Source: Meira nashicola (lineage: Eukaryota; Basidiomycota; Exobasidiomycetes; Exobasidiales; Brachybasidiaceae). From it: 64,000 nt of DNA. Positions within the stretch are counted from its first letter, which is position 1. Each line of letters starts with the position of its first letter. The stretch lies in the NCBI GenBank assembly GCA_001600355.1, contig BCJU01000002.1, positions 2,790,001 through 2,854,000 on the forward strand. Direction: 5' to 3'. The notes under the pieces were generated by a model, which was not told the origin of the DNA, did no database searches, and worked only from the letters and a program-made list of their open reading frames with translations. This document shows positions 39,259 to 48,406 of the stretch, piece after piece. The position numbers were made by a program, and so were the translations under genes.

Positions 39259-40758
39259 ATGGCAACCGCTGTAGCCCAATTACCGGCTGTGAGGCCGCCA
39301 CCGCCAACTGTATCTTCTGGCTTTGATGAGCTGGAAGATGCAGAAATGGATAATCTACTTTCGGCAATTGATGAGAAAAAGCTTGAACAAGCAGAGATGG
39401 GAGAACCAACGGCATATTTGGCATATTATAAATATCTTTTACCTTGGAAACAATTGTTTCTTTGGCTTAATCGAACATATACAGTTCCAACAAGTAGTAC
39501 AAGTACAACATCCTCAGCCATAGCATCAACATCAGGTCAAGCAAGCCGTAATTTTACCCATAGAGAATTCGCATTTACGCTACAAAATGAAGCTTATCTA
39601 CGTTACAACTCTTTCGGTTCACCTGAAGATTTAAAGAGAGAAGTTTGTCGATTGAATCCGGCAAGATTTGAAATTGGTCCTATATACAGTGCAAAGCCAA
39701 AAGATCGTAAAACGGTTCAAAAGACATTATTCAAACCTGTTTCACGTGAATTAGTGTTTGATATCGATATGACAGATTACGATGAAATTCGTACTTGTTG
39801 TACGGGAAAAGGAATTTGCAAAAGATGTTGGGCTTTCATTTCGGTTGCAGTAAAAGTTTTAGATGAAATGATTAGAGATGATTTTGGTTTTAAACATTTG
39901 CTTTGGGTTTATTCCGGTAGACGTGGTATCCATTGTTGGATTTCAGATGAAGAAGCATGCGCTTTGACTGATGATGCAAGACGTGCGATCATCGGATGGG
40001 TAGATATCATCAAAGGTAGCGCAAATACAACCAAAAAGGTCGACGTAGGAGGATACGTTCCGAACGGTCAAGGTAATAACAGTAACGGACGTAGTTTACA
40101 TCCTTCTCTTCGACGTGCATTGGAAGGCAATGACGGTCAAGGTCCTTTAAAGATGGCATTCGTTGATGTTATTCTACGCGATCAAGATTGTTTCAAAGAG
40201 AAGAAACAATGGGAAACACTTTTAAACCTTTTGCCAACGTCAGAATTAGAAGCAATCACAAAACTTCGTGCTAAATGGAGTACGCATCCTTTTCGTCCAA
40301 GTTTGGATAAATGGTCAGATGTTACTGAAGCAGCAGCAAAAAGCAAAAAGCAAGGAATATGGAAAACTGCATTGGAAGACGTAATTTTGCAATATACATA
40401 TCCACGTGTGGATACTGAAGTTTCAAAACATTTAAATCACTTGCTCAAAAGTCCATTCGTCATCCATCCTGCAACTGGAAAAGTTTGCGTTCCACTTACA
40501 GTCACTCAAGTGGAAAAGTTTGATCCTGATCGTGATTGTCCAAGCATAAGTCAATTATTACGTGAAATGCATGTAGCCACACAAAAGAGCGGTATCGATC
40601 TTCACAAAGAGAAAGGTCAAATGTCAAGCATGCGTGCCTTTTGGGATCAGACTAGTCTCAAACCATTCGTTGAAACGATGGATAAACACGTAAAAGCTAT
40701 TATGCAAGACCTTCGACAAGCAAAGAAGGAAAAAGATGCAAAATCTTTTGATTTTTAA
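39259..40758 (+). CDS. PRI1: DNA primase small (catalytic) subunit
   Basis: A 499-residue catalytic subunit of the DNA polymerase alpha-primase complex, which makes RNA primers. The metal-binding active site FDIDMTDYDEIR has its aspartates at residues 168 and 170. The zinc-binding CCTGKGICKRCW follows directly, then YSGRRGIHCWISDEEA at about 220-236. These are invariant in archaeal/eukaryotic primases. An N-terminal stretch of about 65 residues rich in Pro and acidic residues is longer than in the human protein. The frame is intact, with no intron and ATG at 39259. Confidence 0.96.
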   Translation: MATAVAQLPAVRPPPPTVSSGFDELEDAEMDNLLSAIDEKKLEQAEMGEPTAYLAYYKYLLPWKQLFLWLNRTYTVPTSSTSTTSSAIASTSGQASRNFTHREFAFTLQNEAYLRYNSFGSPEDLKREVCRLNPARFEIGPIYSAKPKDRKTVQKTLFKPVSRELVFDIDMTDYDEIRTCCTGKGICKRCWAFISVAVKVLDEMIRDDFGFKHLLWVYSGRRGIHCWISDEEACALTDDARRAIIGWVDIIKGSANTTKKVDVGGYVPNGQGNNSNGRSLHPSLRRALEGNDGQGPLKMAFVDVILRDQDCFKEKKQWETLLNLLPTSELEAITKLRAKWSTHPFRPSLDKWSDVTEAAAKSKKQGIWKTALEDVILQYTYPRVDTEVSKHLNHLLKSPFVIHPATGKVCVPLTVTQVEKFDPDRDCPSISQLLREMHVATQKSGIDLHKEKGQMSSMRAFWDQTSLKPFVETMDKHVKAIMQDLRQAKKEKDAKSFDF

Positions 40759-40839
40759 TCATCATCAATCACTCGTACCGACAATGTATTGTAATGAATT
40801 GAATGTTTTATACAGCATGTGAATGAACGTGAAGGATGT

Positions 40840-42408
40840 CTAGAGAATCAATGATGAAAAACGTCGGGTTTCAACAGCAAATGCTTCTGCGTCTGCTTTT
40901 GAGGGTATAGTCCTGAAGGATTTAAGAATATTGGCTGCTAAGCACATAATCATAACTAACACACCGTACACGACCAAGCCTTGAGCTAATCTTCTGAACT
41001 TGCTACGGCTGCCTTCTCGATGCAAAGAGCTGAATAAAAGTCCGGGCAAAATGAAAGAAATGGTTGTAGATCCTACACTTCCCACATAGCCCAAGATCAA
41101 ACCAAGATCGTCTACAATCAGGGCTATGATAAAGGTCGCTGTAAGAATGATACCGGTCAAGATGCATAATCTTTGAATCGACATTTCTGATTGGGCAGCA
41201 TTATCGTTTGATGTCGGTCTGAGAAGATGTTGTTGAGTTGAAGCATCTGCAGAATCATGTCCCGCATAATCGGTCGATATGTTGCCCTCGTCGTCTCGGT
41301 AACGTGTGTCTGGTGTTCCATTCGATTGTGTGGAAGGTGAAGTATCTAATGATGCCCTTCTAGGTGCCAGAACTTTGTCTAGAGCAGCTCTGCAAGGATG
41401 CACTTGAAGCGGGTAGCTACAAAGTGTCAAGATCACGATTGATACGCGACCAAAGCAAACGAATAAGCTCGTATCGGGATACATCGTAATGATGTTGGCG
41501 CCAACGTTGGATCCAAATGAGAGGTAGCCCAAAACTCCTACGATCAAATATACTGTTCCAGCTAATGATATGCTCGAAAAGATTGCTTTCCGTGTTCGAA
41601 AGAAGTGCAAAGGTCGTGCTGCCCGCATTTCGTTATGAACCGGTAACATATTTTGAGCACATGTGAACGCAAAAACGAAAACGGGAAAGACGGATAAGAA
41701 ATGGTGTCCGTCAATGTTGATGATAAAAATCGGACCGGGTTCGGGCAAGTGCGCCTTTTTTGATGGGAGACTGTAGTAGAGCACAATGATGACCAGATAC
41801 ATCACAGCCAACAAACTGAGATATGAGGTATGCCGTAGTGAATCGAGTCTACGTAAGAAACAAAGAGGAACGAGTGCTACCATGAAAGCAAAGATCCAAA
41901 AGCTGCGGTCCAATAAGAATCCTGGTAAAGTTTCGTGACTATTTAGTGCTTTTGCAAACGAAAGAACGACTTGTGGCATCAATTGACCTGAAATGATAAG
42001 ATAAGATATACTGACTCCGAAACATTTGATAGCAATTGCTGCATCGAAAAATCTTGCACCGTTTGGTATAGTTTTAAGTGCAATACTGAAAAAGCTATTC
42101 TTCCTTCCGCCCAAAGTATCTGCACACATTGTTAATAAGATCAAACCAGCAGCAGAAGTGAAACCGCAAAGGATGATTAGAAATATGCCTGGCAAAAGAC
42201 CAGTATAACGAAATGCACCAGGAGTTGCAAGCATGCCTGTACCAATGATTGTGTTACACAAATTGGCTATAGAAGAAGCCATACTGGCCTTTCCTGTTTC
42301 TTGTAGATAATCATCTTCTGTTTCTGTAAATGCATGGCTTTCATCAGCATCATCTTCAACTTGTATTGACCGAATTGCATGACCACTGAAAGGGCCATTG
42401 ACTGACAT
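40840..42408 (-). CDS. AAAP-family vacuolar amino-acid transporter (Avt5/6/7-like)
   Basis: A 522-residue membrane protein of the amino acid/auxin permease family. The first helix SSIANLCNTIIGTGMLATPGAF (~40-60) is the family signature. About eleven spans follow, with a soluble loop of about 80 residues near 345-420 rich in Ser, Thr and Asp. The layout and the G-T-G-M-L-A-T-P motif fit the yeast Avt5/6/7 group, which exports amino acids from the vacuole. Substrate and direction are inferred. The ATG at 42408 begins a short acidic N-terminus. It is convergent with primase, with an 81-bp gap. Confidence 0.88.
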   Translation of the reverse strand: MSVNGPFSGHAIRSIQVEDDADESHAFTETEDDYLQETGKASMASSIANLCNTIIGTGMLATPGAFRYTGLLPGIFLIILCGFTSAAGLILLTMCADTLGGRKNSFFSIALKTIPNGARFFDAAIAIKCFGVSISYLIISGQLMPQVVLSFAKALNSHETLPGFLLDRSFWIFAFMVALVPLCFLRRLDSLRHTSYLSLLAVMYLVIIVLYYSLPSKKAHLPEPGPIFIINIDGHHFLSVFPVFVFAFTCAQNMLPVHNEMRAARPLHFFRTRKAIFSSISLAGTVYLIVGVLGYLSFGSNVGANIITMYPDTSLFVCFGRVSIVILTLCSYPLQVHPCRAALDKVLAPRRASLDTSPSTQSNGTPDTRYRDDEGNISTDYAGHDSADASTQQHLLRPTSNDNAAQSEMSIQRLCILTGIILTATFIIALIVDDLGLILGYVGSVGSTTISFILPGLLFSSLHREGSRSKFRRLAQGLVVYGVLVMIMCLAANILKSFRTIPSKADAEAFAVETRRFSSLIL

Positions 42409-42983
42409 GATGTTGTCGTGTATGTTCTGATTTCAATACTACGATAACATTCAGAATGAGATTTTGTTTTCCTTTGGCGCACGATGATGGAGAAAGAGGA
42501 GGAATGATGTATTTATGCTTTGTGTGCCTGTCTCGTGCAAGCTGATGACATTGTATGCGGTTCGCGTGCCTGGTTTTTGCATATTAGACTAAAGATCCGC
42601 GCGTCTAACGCCAGAAATGAAGGCTTGCTTGCTTGCCTTAAAGCCAACATAGCGGAGACATTAGTGGTTCTATGGAGAAACTTTCCATGTTGCTGAAGAA
42701 AAGTAGTCGAGGTTAAAATCAACCGCATTTTTTATATGATCTGATCATGATATTACAGATCAAATTTAGGATAACAAACCTATCAGTTCCCTCTTTCTAA
42801 AAGATCGACACGTGCGGTAAAGATGATCCTTCACTTCCCATTCTCATAGCTATCGTTCAATCTCCGTTGCCCGTCTCTGTCTTATTTGATCAAAATTGAA
42901 ATGATGTACATACCTGTATGTATGTATGCTGTGCTGATATGCATGTTTGAAAACAAGTTAGAAAAAAGTGCAGCATGTACTCT

Positions 42984-42998
42984 ATGTCAATTTGACAT
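42984..42998. promoter_or_regulatory. 15-bp palindrome ATGTCAA-T-TTGACAT
   Basis: Perfect 7-bp arms flank a single central T. This looks like a dimeric transcription-factor site in the divergent promoter between the transporter and the 62-residue protein gene. No factor can be named. Confidence 0.4.
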
Positions 42999-43144
42999 GC
43001 GCTGCGCTGCATAATGATGATTTTTGGATGATCATTAGCCTAAACGGATAAAAATGACATATGCGGTAAGATTGATTTTACGCTAAAAAAGCCAAGCACA
43101 ATTACCGTGATTGATAAGCTTAAGCCCGTTTGGTTAATGTACTG

Positions 43145-43202
43145 CACTGCACCGCACACACGCACACAATAGAAGTTGTTTTGTGTGTGTGTGTGTCCGT
43201 GC
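43145..43202. repeat. CA/TG imperfect inverted repeat
   Basis: A (CA)-rich arm at 43153-43169 and a (TG)-rich arm at 43180-43202 could fold as a hairpin with a loop of about 10 nt. The TG arm is also a simple dinucleotide repeat that may take Z-DNA form. It lies about 270 bp before the small gene's ATG. Confidence 0.5.
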
Positions 43203-43372
43203 ATTTTTTGGATTTAAGTGATTGAGTGTATTACGCCTTATTCTTCCCGATTGATGTAAGAGAGAATTCATTATCTCGCTAAAAGAAGAAGAGAGAATAA
43301 TTGCAGATCAACGCATTGATTGTCTTGATTTGAAGAAGAAGTATAGTGCTTAAATGCCAAAAATGCAACTTA

Positions 43373-43390
43373 TTCTAGAAAGGTATAAAA
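43373..43390 (+). promoter_or_regulatory. Heat-shock element next to a TATA box
   Basis: TTCTAGAA at 43373-43380 fits the TTCnnGAA heat-shock factor core. TATAAAA at 43384-43390 follows within 4 bp, about 85 bp before the ATG at 43473. A GAAGAAGAA run lies at about 43332. This is the clearest TATA-type promoter I noticed in the window. Confidence 0.55.
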
Positions 43391-43472
43391 TGTGCGAGTT
43401 TAATATCATTCCTATCTTCCTTCTCTTCTATAACAACATCTGTTCTTAACAAACATATTATCTTTAATCAAA

Positions 43473-43731
43473 ATGGCTGATCAACAACCTCAACAACCAC
43501 AAGGTGGTCAACAAGATGCACTTGACAAAGTGAGTAAAGGAAGAGATATGGTTATATTATATAAACATTATGCTGATCATAGATTTCTTTTTTTAACAGG
43601 GTGTCAATGCTATCTTGGACAAATCTGGTCACCACCAACAAGGTAACACCGTTGAGAAGATCTCTGATGGTATTCGCTCAGCATTCAAGAAGGCAACTGG
43701 GAAGGACGTCCCCATCGAGGATAAACAATGA
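43473..43731 (+). CDS. Small Gln-rich protein, two exons (62 aa), probable stress gene
   Basis: Exons 43473-43529 and 43600-43731 join in phase 0 over a 70-bp GTGAGT...AACAG intron to give 62 residues. The N-terminus is Gln/Pro/Gly rich (MADQQPQQPQGGQQ). The C-terminal half is helical and ends with ISDGIRSAFKKATGKDVP. That ending resembles small fungal proteins ending in 'FEKATGKKVPE...' that I recall as uncharacterised; I could not check this. A TATA box and HSE lie just upstream. Exon 2 uses C-ending codons (GTC, ATC, AAG, GAC, CCC) more than neighbouring genes, which fits high expression. Function is unknown. Confidence 0.75.
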
Positions 43732-43950
43732 TTTGTTTACGATCAGATCTTTATGAGGATTGCATTCTTATCCATCAATTTATCAACTTTTTTCTTTTTG
43801 AGGTACCCTATATCCATCTCAATTTATAAGTTCTCAAAGTTCATTTGTGTGTGAATCAGTTTGAATTTTAAGATTAATAATACTGTTTGATAAGTCTATA
43901 AAAAGAGAGCGAGAGCAAAAGTATAAAAATGAGGGGAAATGTTTTATTTG

Positions 43951-45303
43951 TTATATTTGTTGTTGTGGTGGTGATGGTGATTGAGTTATTGATTTAGTTG
44001 ATATTCTTCTTCGTTTGTTGTTGTTGTTGTTGTCTAAAAGAGTTTCTGTTTTTTCAATAAACAACTGTGTTCTTTTGGCTTTTCCACGTGTACGTACCTT
44101 TTCCGCATATTGACATTGAATTCCACGACGAGAACAATTTGAACATGTTGGAAATTCGTTTGTACAACGCATCTTTCTACGTTTACATCCTTCACATGCG
44201 ATCAAACAACGTCCATTACTTGAAAATCTACTTTGATCACAATTTTCTGGAATTGTATGAAATTGTGTTTTAATTTCGACAAACATTCTTCCTTCTTGTG
44301 TTGGTTGTGGTTGTGGTGGTGGTTGTTGACGTTGATCTCTTTTATTAGGATGTTGAATGGCTTTTCCTTTATCCTTCTTTTTATTCTTTCCTTTTGATTC
44401 TTCAGTAGATGACCAAGAAGAAGTCCATCCATCCATTTCCAAAGCTTTTGTTGAAATTTTAAATTGATTTGGATCTTGTGGTTGAGCGAAAACAGAAGGC
44501 ATATTTGAATTAAAATTACTCGGTCCAGCAACGGGTTCAAAATAAGAAGGATGACCATCAAATTGCATGACAGATGGTAATGGTGGTGAAGTACTGTATA
44601 TTGATTCCCTTTTTGGTGAAATGATTGTAGTTTTATATTCTTCTTCAGGAGATGGCATTCTTGAAACGATAGCAGGAAGCATTGGAGAAACACTTCTTGG
44701 CAAAATGACAGAAGGTATCATTGTATCTTGAATCAAATTTAATGGATCAATAATTGTTTCCCTTCTTTGCAAATGACTAAGATCATATTGTGATAAACGT
44801 GGACGAATAGCGTGATGACTTTGTTCATGATGACCATCAAAAGAATGAAAAGGTACGCCAGAAGATAAGAAAGTCAAACCATCTTCATTTGATGAAGAAG
44901 GACTAGGCATTAAGCTCATTTCTCTTGATAAATTCACAGATGTTGTTAATTCTCTTTCATATTCTTTTGCAAGGTTTGTATAATTTGGAATATTGTTATC
45001 GTTTGTTAGTTGAAAGTTTGAAATCGTTGGACTGATTGAAGTTCTTGCGCTTGTATTTTGTGAAACACTATTGTCATTCGTATTTGATTGATATTGAAAA
45101 GGTGTATCAAAAACACTTGGAATATCACTTAAGATGTTTGTTGATTCATCTTGAAAAGAAGATAATTCGAATTCATATGATTGAATCGTACTTCCCCATT
45201 CTGAAGGTATAATAGCTCCCATTCCACTTATCCTTGATGAAAGTGGTGTTCTTGGCCAATCGGAAAGGGTTTGTTGTTGTTGTTGTTTTGGTGAGAATGT
45301 CAT
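43951..45303 (-). CDS. Zn2Cys6 transcription factor with C-terminal zinc cluster
   Basis: A 450-residue fungal-type regulator. I set the start at the ATG at 45303; the frame is open a few codons upstream without an ATG. The binuclear cluster CEGCKRRKMRCTNEFPTCSN-CSRRGIQC sits near residues 367-395 and is complete with six cysteines. It is preceded by a Gln/Pro-rich run and followed by a basic linker (RTRGKAKRTQ) and poly-Asn/Arg (NNNNNKRRRIS). The first ~350 residues are Ser, Pro, Asn and Gln rich, probably an activation region. No fungal-specific middle homology domain is visible. Most family members carry the cluster near the N-terminus, so this order is unusual. Targets are unknown. Confidence 0.85.
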   Translation of the reverse strand: MTFSPKQQQQQTLSDWPRTPLSSRISGMGAIIPSEWGSTIQSYEFELSSFQDESTNILSDIPSVFDTPFQYQSNTNDNSVSQNTSARTSISPTISNFQLTNDNNIPNYTNLAKEYERELTTSVNLSREMSLMPSPSSSNEDGLTFLSSGVPFHSFDGHHEQSHHAIRPRLSQYDLSHLQRRETIIDPLNLIQDTMIPSVILPRSVSPMLPAIVSRMPSPEEEYKTTIISPKRESIYSTSPPLPSVMQFDGHPSYFEPVAGPSNFNSNMPSVFAQPQDPNQFKISTKALEMDGWTSSWSSTEESKGKNKKKDKGKAIQHPNKRDQRQQPPPQPQPTQEGRMFVEIKTQFHTIPENCDQSRFSSNGRCLIACEGCKRRKMRCTNEFPTCSNCSRRGIQCQYAEKVRTRGKAKRTQLFIEKTETLLDNNNNNKRRRISTKSITQSPSPPQQQI

Positions 45304-46224
45304 ATTGTCAAATGAAAGGTGCAATTATAAGCAAGTGAAAAGAATAAAAGCAAGTTGTTGTTGGATTAGAGAAGAGAAGAAAGAGAATTATAATCTCTCA
45401 TGACCTTTTTATATGTTAAAAATCCAAAAGTATCGAGTTGTAAATCTGAAACCGAAATTCGATTTCACTGATTTAAAGCAGTTTGAGAGCAAAAATGATG
45501 ATGGAACAGTGATAAGAAGCAGTAAAGGTGAAAATGAAATCATTCTCGAGCCGAATAGAGTGATTTAACTGTAGAGCATTACAGCTTATCACAAGATGCC
45601 CCCAAAGCTCTTGGCATCTGCATGACAAAGGCAAATAAACACGACAATTTATCCATTATTCAGCCCAATCTCCACCTTTTTCCTTCACTTTGTCCTCGAA
45701 ATCTATCAAAGATCAAGGTTACGTCAAAGCAAGAAACAAAAAGCAAACTGATTATGCATGATTGAATCGAATGACCTAGCCATTCTATCGCGCAATAGCT
45801 TTTAAGTTTATTTCTTTTCTCCGATTCCTCTAGACTTACCTGTCCGTACATGCATAAAATTCTATGCAGGCGTGCATATTGGGGTAAGATTCAATAAATG
45901 TCGTACCTGATCCTACTTTACCGCGTAAAAAAATACGAATCAAATCAAAATAAACTGATTCTTCAAAAGTTTACTTCCGTTCTCTCCACATGTACTTCGG
46001 ACTTTATGTAGATCGAATGACAAGCACTAGACCCTTGATTGTGATAATATGTGATGCACACACCGCCTTCTTTTCGGCAAATCCCCGAAATCAATAAAAA
46101 GTGGCGTGGGACAGACTAGATTCACTGTCCGGCAATACCCGTACGCCTCATCTGAATTGCATTCGCTCGTTTGGTACTGGTGAAATGCAAAGATGAATTG
46201 CATATTATTATTATTTTGTATACT
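45304..46224. other. Intergenic: Zn2Cys6 gene upstream, PheRS 3' side; possible cryptic spliced transcript
   Basis: These 921 bp hold no gene I can call firmly. On the minus strand a consensus donor (GTAAGT, 45834-45839) and an acceptor (GATAG, ending at 45703) bound a possible 137-bp intron. An open frame of about 45 codons without an ATG at its head lies upstream of the donor. A short spliced peptide could end at 45656 or 45660 depending on phase. I see no recognisable protein. Confidence 0.3.
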
Positions 46225-48135
46225 CTACAAGAAAACCTCTAAATCGAACTCCATCGCTGAAATCGGATAATTGAGCTCATATGCCGATAAAACTTCAGGA
46301 TGAAGAACTCCAATTCGGCCGATTTCTAAATCTCCACTTCCACTTCCTTCTTTTAGCCTTCTTGTGATTGCAGATTCACTTTGTGCGCCTAAAATGTCGG
46401 CCAATGCTTTTCCCATAGAATCTGCTACAGTAGAAATCGCTTCTGATACACTGGACTTTGCCTTTTCCGGCAAATTTGCAGGTCGATAATGAATTGCAGC
46501 TGCTCTTCCAGGGAAAAAGGTAGGATCTTCACATGCTGCCAAATAATACCCTTTACTCTTATCCTTGTCGTCCTTTTTGATTCGTGGAATACCTAAAGAA
46601 CGCATAATTTGATCCAATAATCCATGTACAATTTCAAAATTGGCACTTTTGTCAAAGTAAGCAGCGGAAACATGTCTTTCGTTTCTTGCACAGCGATCAG
46701 GATCAGTCTTTTCATCTTTGAAAGCGACGTCAGATACTTCAAAAGTACGAAGTGGTAAAGCATGCTTGCGATTCTCACGAACAGTTTTCAAAATACCCGG
46801 CAACAAAGATGTTCGAACGACTTGAAATTCTGCTGTTTTAGGATTCTCCAAAGTGATTGCTAAACCATCATCTTTTTTGCGTAAGGAGGCGTAATTTTCG
46901 TCTCTTGAACACAGAATGAGTGGTAATACTTCCGTCCATCCAGCATTTGCACACTCTTTTCTAACCAAATCCGAGAGCTTATTAATTGGTAAAGGAGCAC
47001 CAACAGTGTTTGTTTTTGGGAAACGGCGCGGTAGATTGTCAAAGCCATAAGCGACTGCTACATCTTCCATCAAATCACACTCGTGGAGCACATCCGGTCT
47101 TGTACATGGAACTTCTACATCGATCACCTCTTCTGGCTTCTCTTTTGATGGACTAGCTTCGTGACCCATACGTTGAAGCAAGGTAGCCACCTCCTTGGAA
47201 CCCAATTGGAGACCTGTGCATGAATTGATGTATGAAACGCGAGCTGTCGTTTTGCGTGCTGCCAAGCTGGGTTGAACTGATGATCTTCCGTCCGCATATG
47301 TAACCTTGACTGGCTCGATGGTGAAGGGTTCCGAACAGTATTGAGAGAACATGGCAACCAAAATATTAAGAGCAGTTTCATTTCTAGTTTCGTCAGTTGC
47401 TGTCATTTCGATCAAAACATCTTTGGTATTTAGAGTGATCTTTGAATGTTCTCCATTGATGATTGGAGGCAAAGAACACACTGTTCTGTTTTTGTCAAAG
47501 ATGACTGGATAAACGGGCGAATCACGAATGATGTGTAAGTAATGGCGCAATTGTCGATCTTTATCCAACTCTTCCATTAGCTTGTTACCGTCCATCTCTT
47601 GTCCTGGTCGATTGAGAGGTGCAAAGACGATATCTTTCGGTGATAATGCTTCATACGTGAATGGTCCTTGAATTGTGCTCAAATCGTGAGTTCCCATAGA
47701 GACCAGAGTTCTTCTCCTAGCTAAATTTTGATGAAGTTTATCTTGTAAATCAATGAATGTTGCATAATTTTCTGGTGTAAATTTGACGCCTCGTAAAACG
47801 GCAGCAGTCACAAAAGGTCTAATCTGCTTTACACTTTCTGCAGCATGTAATTCGATCATTTGAGCAGGTTGAGTAAGCTTCAATTGAGGTTGCTTAATCT
47901 TTCCTAAAAATACCAAAAGAGCACGAGAGATACCTTCAGGACAAAGCATATCATGTCGATTTGCAGGAATATCAATCTTTAAAGCAGGTCTTTCTCCCGT
48001 CTTGATTGCTTCTTCCGTTGTATCCTCATCCAATTCAATTCCAAATTGAAAACATAGCTCGTCAAATTCTTCTGTAGTGTATTTCTTTCCGAGTGCTTCA
48101 TAGAAGCGTTCCTTATCAACTGAAACGGTCGGCAT
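46225..48135 (-). CDS. FRS1: Phenylalanyl-tRNA synthetase beta subunit, cytosolic
   Basis: A 636-residue subunit of the alpha2-beta2 PheRS. It starts at MPTVSVDKERFYEALGKKYT, the usual N-terminus of fungal Frs1, followed by EEFDELCFQFGIELDED. The B3/B4 editing region is around 100-300 (DIPANRHDMLCPEGISRAL; PVIFDKNRTVCSLPPIING). The B5 domain is at about 310-385, with ARVSYINSCTGLQLGSKEV and CTRPDVLHECDLMEDVAVAYGF. The catalytic-like core follows to the end (FEIVHGLLDQIMRSLG, RIGVLHPEVLSAYEL). The frame remains open 83 codons upstream with four in-frame ATGs up to 48384, but that stretch is basic and Ser-rich and unlike the family. Confidence 0.93.
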   Translation of the reverse strand: MPTVSVDKERFYEALGKKYTTEEFDELCFQFGIELDEDTTEEAIKTGERPALKIDIPANRHDMLCPEGISRALLVFLGKIKQPQLKLTQPAQMIELHAAESVKQIRPFVTAAVLRGVKFTPENYATFIDLQDKLHQNLARRRTLVSMGTHDLSTIQGPFTYEALSPKDIVFAPLNRPGQEMDGNKLMEELDKDRQLRHYLHIIRDSPVYPVIFDKNRTVCSLPPIINGEHSKITLNTKDVLIEMTATDETRNETALNILVAMFSQYCSEPFTIEPVKVTYADGRSSVQPSLAARKTTARVSYINSCTGLQLGSKEVATLLQRMGHEASPSKEKPEEVIDVEVPCTRPDVLHECDLMEDVAVAYGFDNLPRRFPKTNTVGAPLPINKLSDLVRKECANAGWTEVLPLILCSRDENYASLRKKDDGLAITLENPKTAEFQVVRTSLLPGILKTVRENRKHALPLRTFEVSDVAFKDEKTDPDRCARNERHVSAAYFDKSANFEIVHGLLDQIMRSLGIPRIKKDDKDKSKGYYLAACEDPTFFPGRAAAIHYRPANLPEKAKSSVSEAISTVADSMGKALADILGAQSESAITRRLKEGSGSGDLEIGRIGVLHPEVLSAYELNYPISAMEFDLEVFL

Positions 48136-48406
48136 CTTGCTTTCTTTTTCGATAGAAAGGAAGGAGGGAATGAATGATGATGATGAAGCTTTGGATTTCT
48201 TCTTTCTTTTTTTAACTTTTAGCGTTCTCCCTGACTCTGTTGCATTTAGGCCTGGCGCGGCGCCTGAGCTGCTTGAATTCATATGTGTGTAGTAAACACG
48301 TGTTTTGAGATTGTTCATGCAATGTGCGGAGATATGCATTGCAGCGAGAAAATAAAAAAAAGAAGCTGTACACAACACCATCATCCTATTCGAATTGATA
48401 ACAAGG

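Larger units (their letters stand above)
42409..43472. promoter_or_regulatory. Long divergent promoter region before the small stress-type gene
   Basis: These 1064 bp separate the transporter start (42408, minus) and the small gene start (43473, plus). They contain a palindrome (42984-42998), a CA/TG hairpin (43145-43202) and an HSE plus TATA box (43373-43390), each listed. No coding exon is visible. Confidence 0.45.

Noticed and set aside
44202..44693. 163-codon frame inside the Zn2Cys6 gene
   Set aside because: It runs in another frame through low-complexity sequence, while the zinc cluster supports the main frame.
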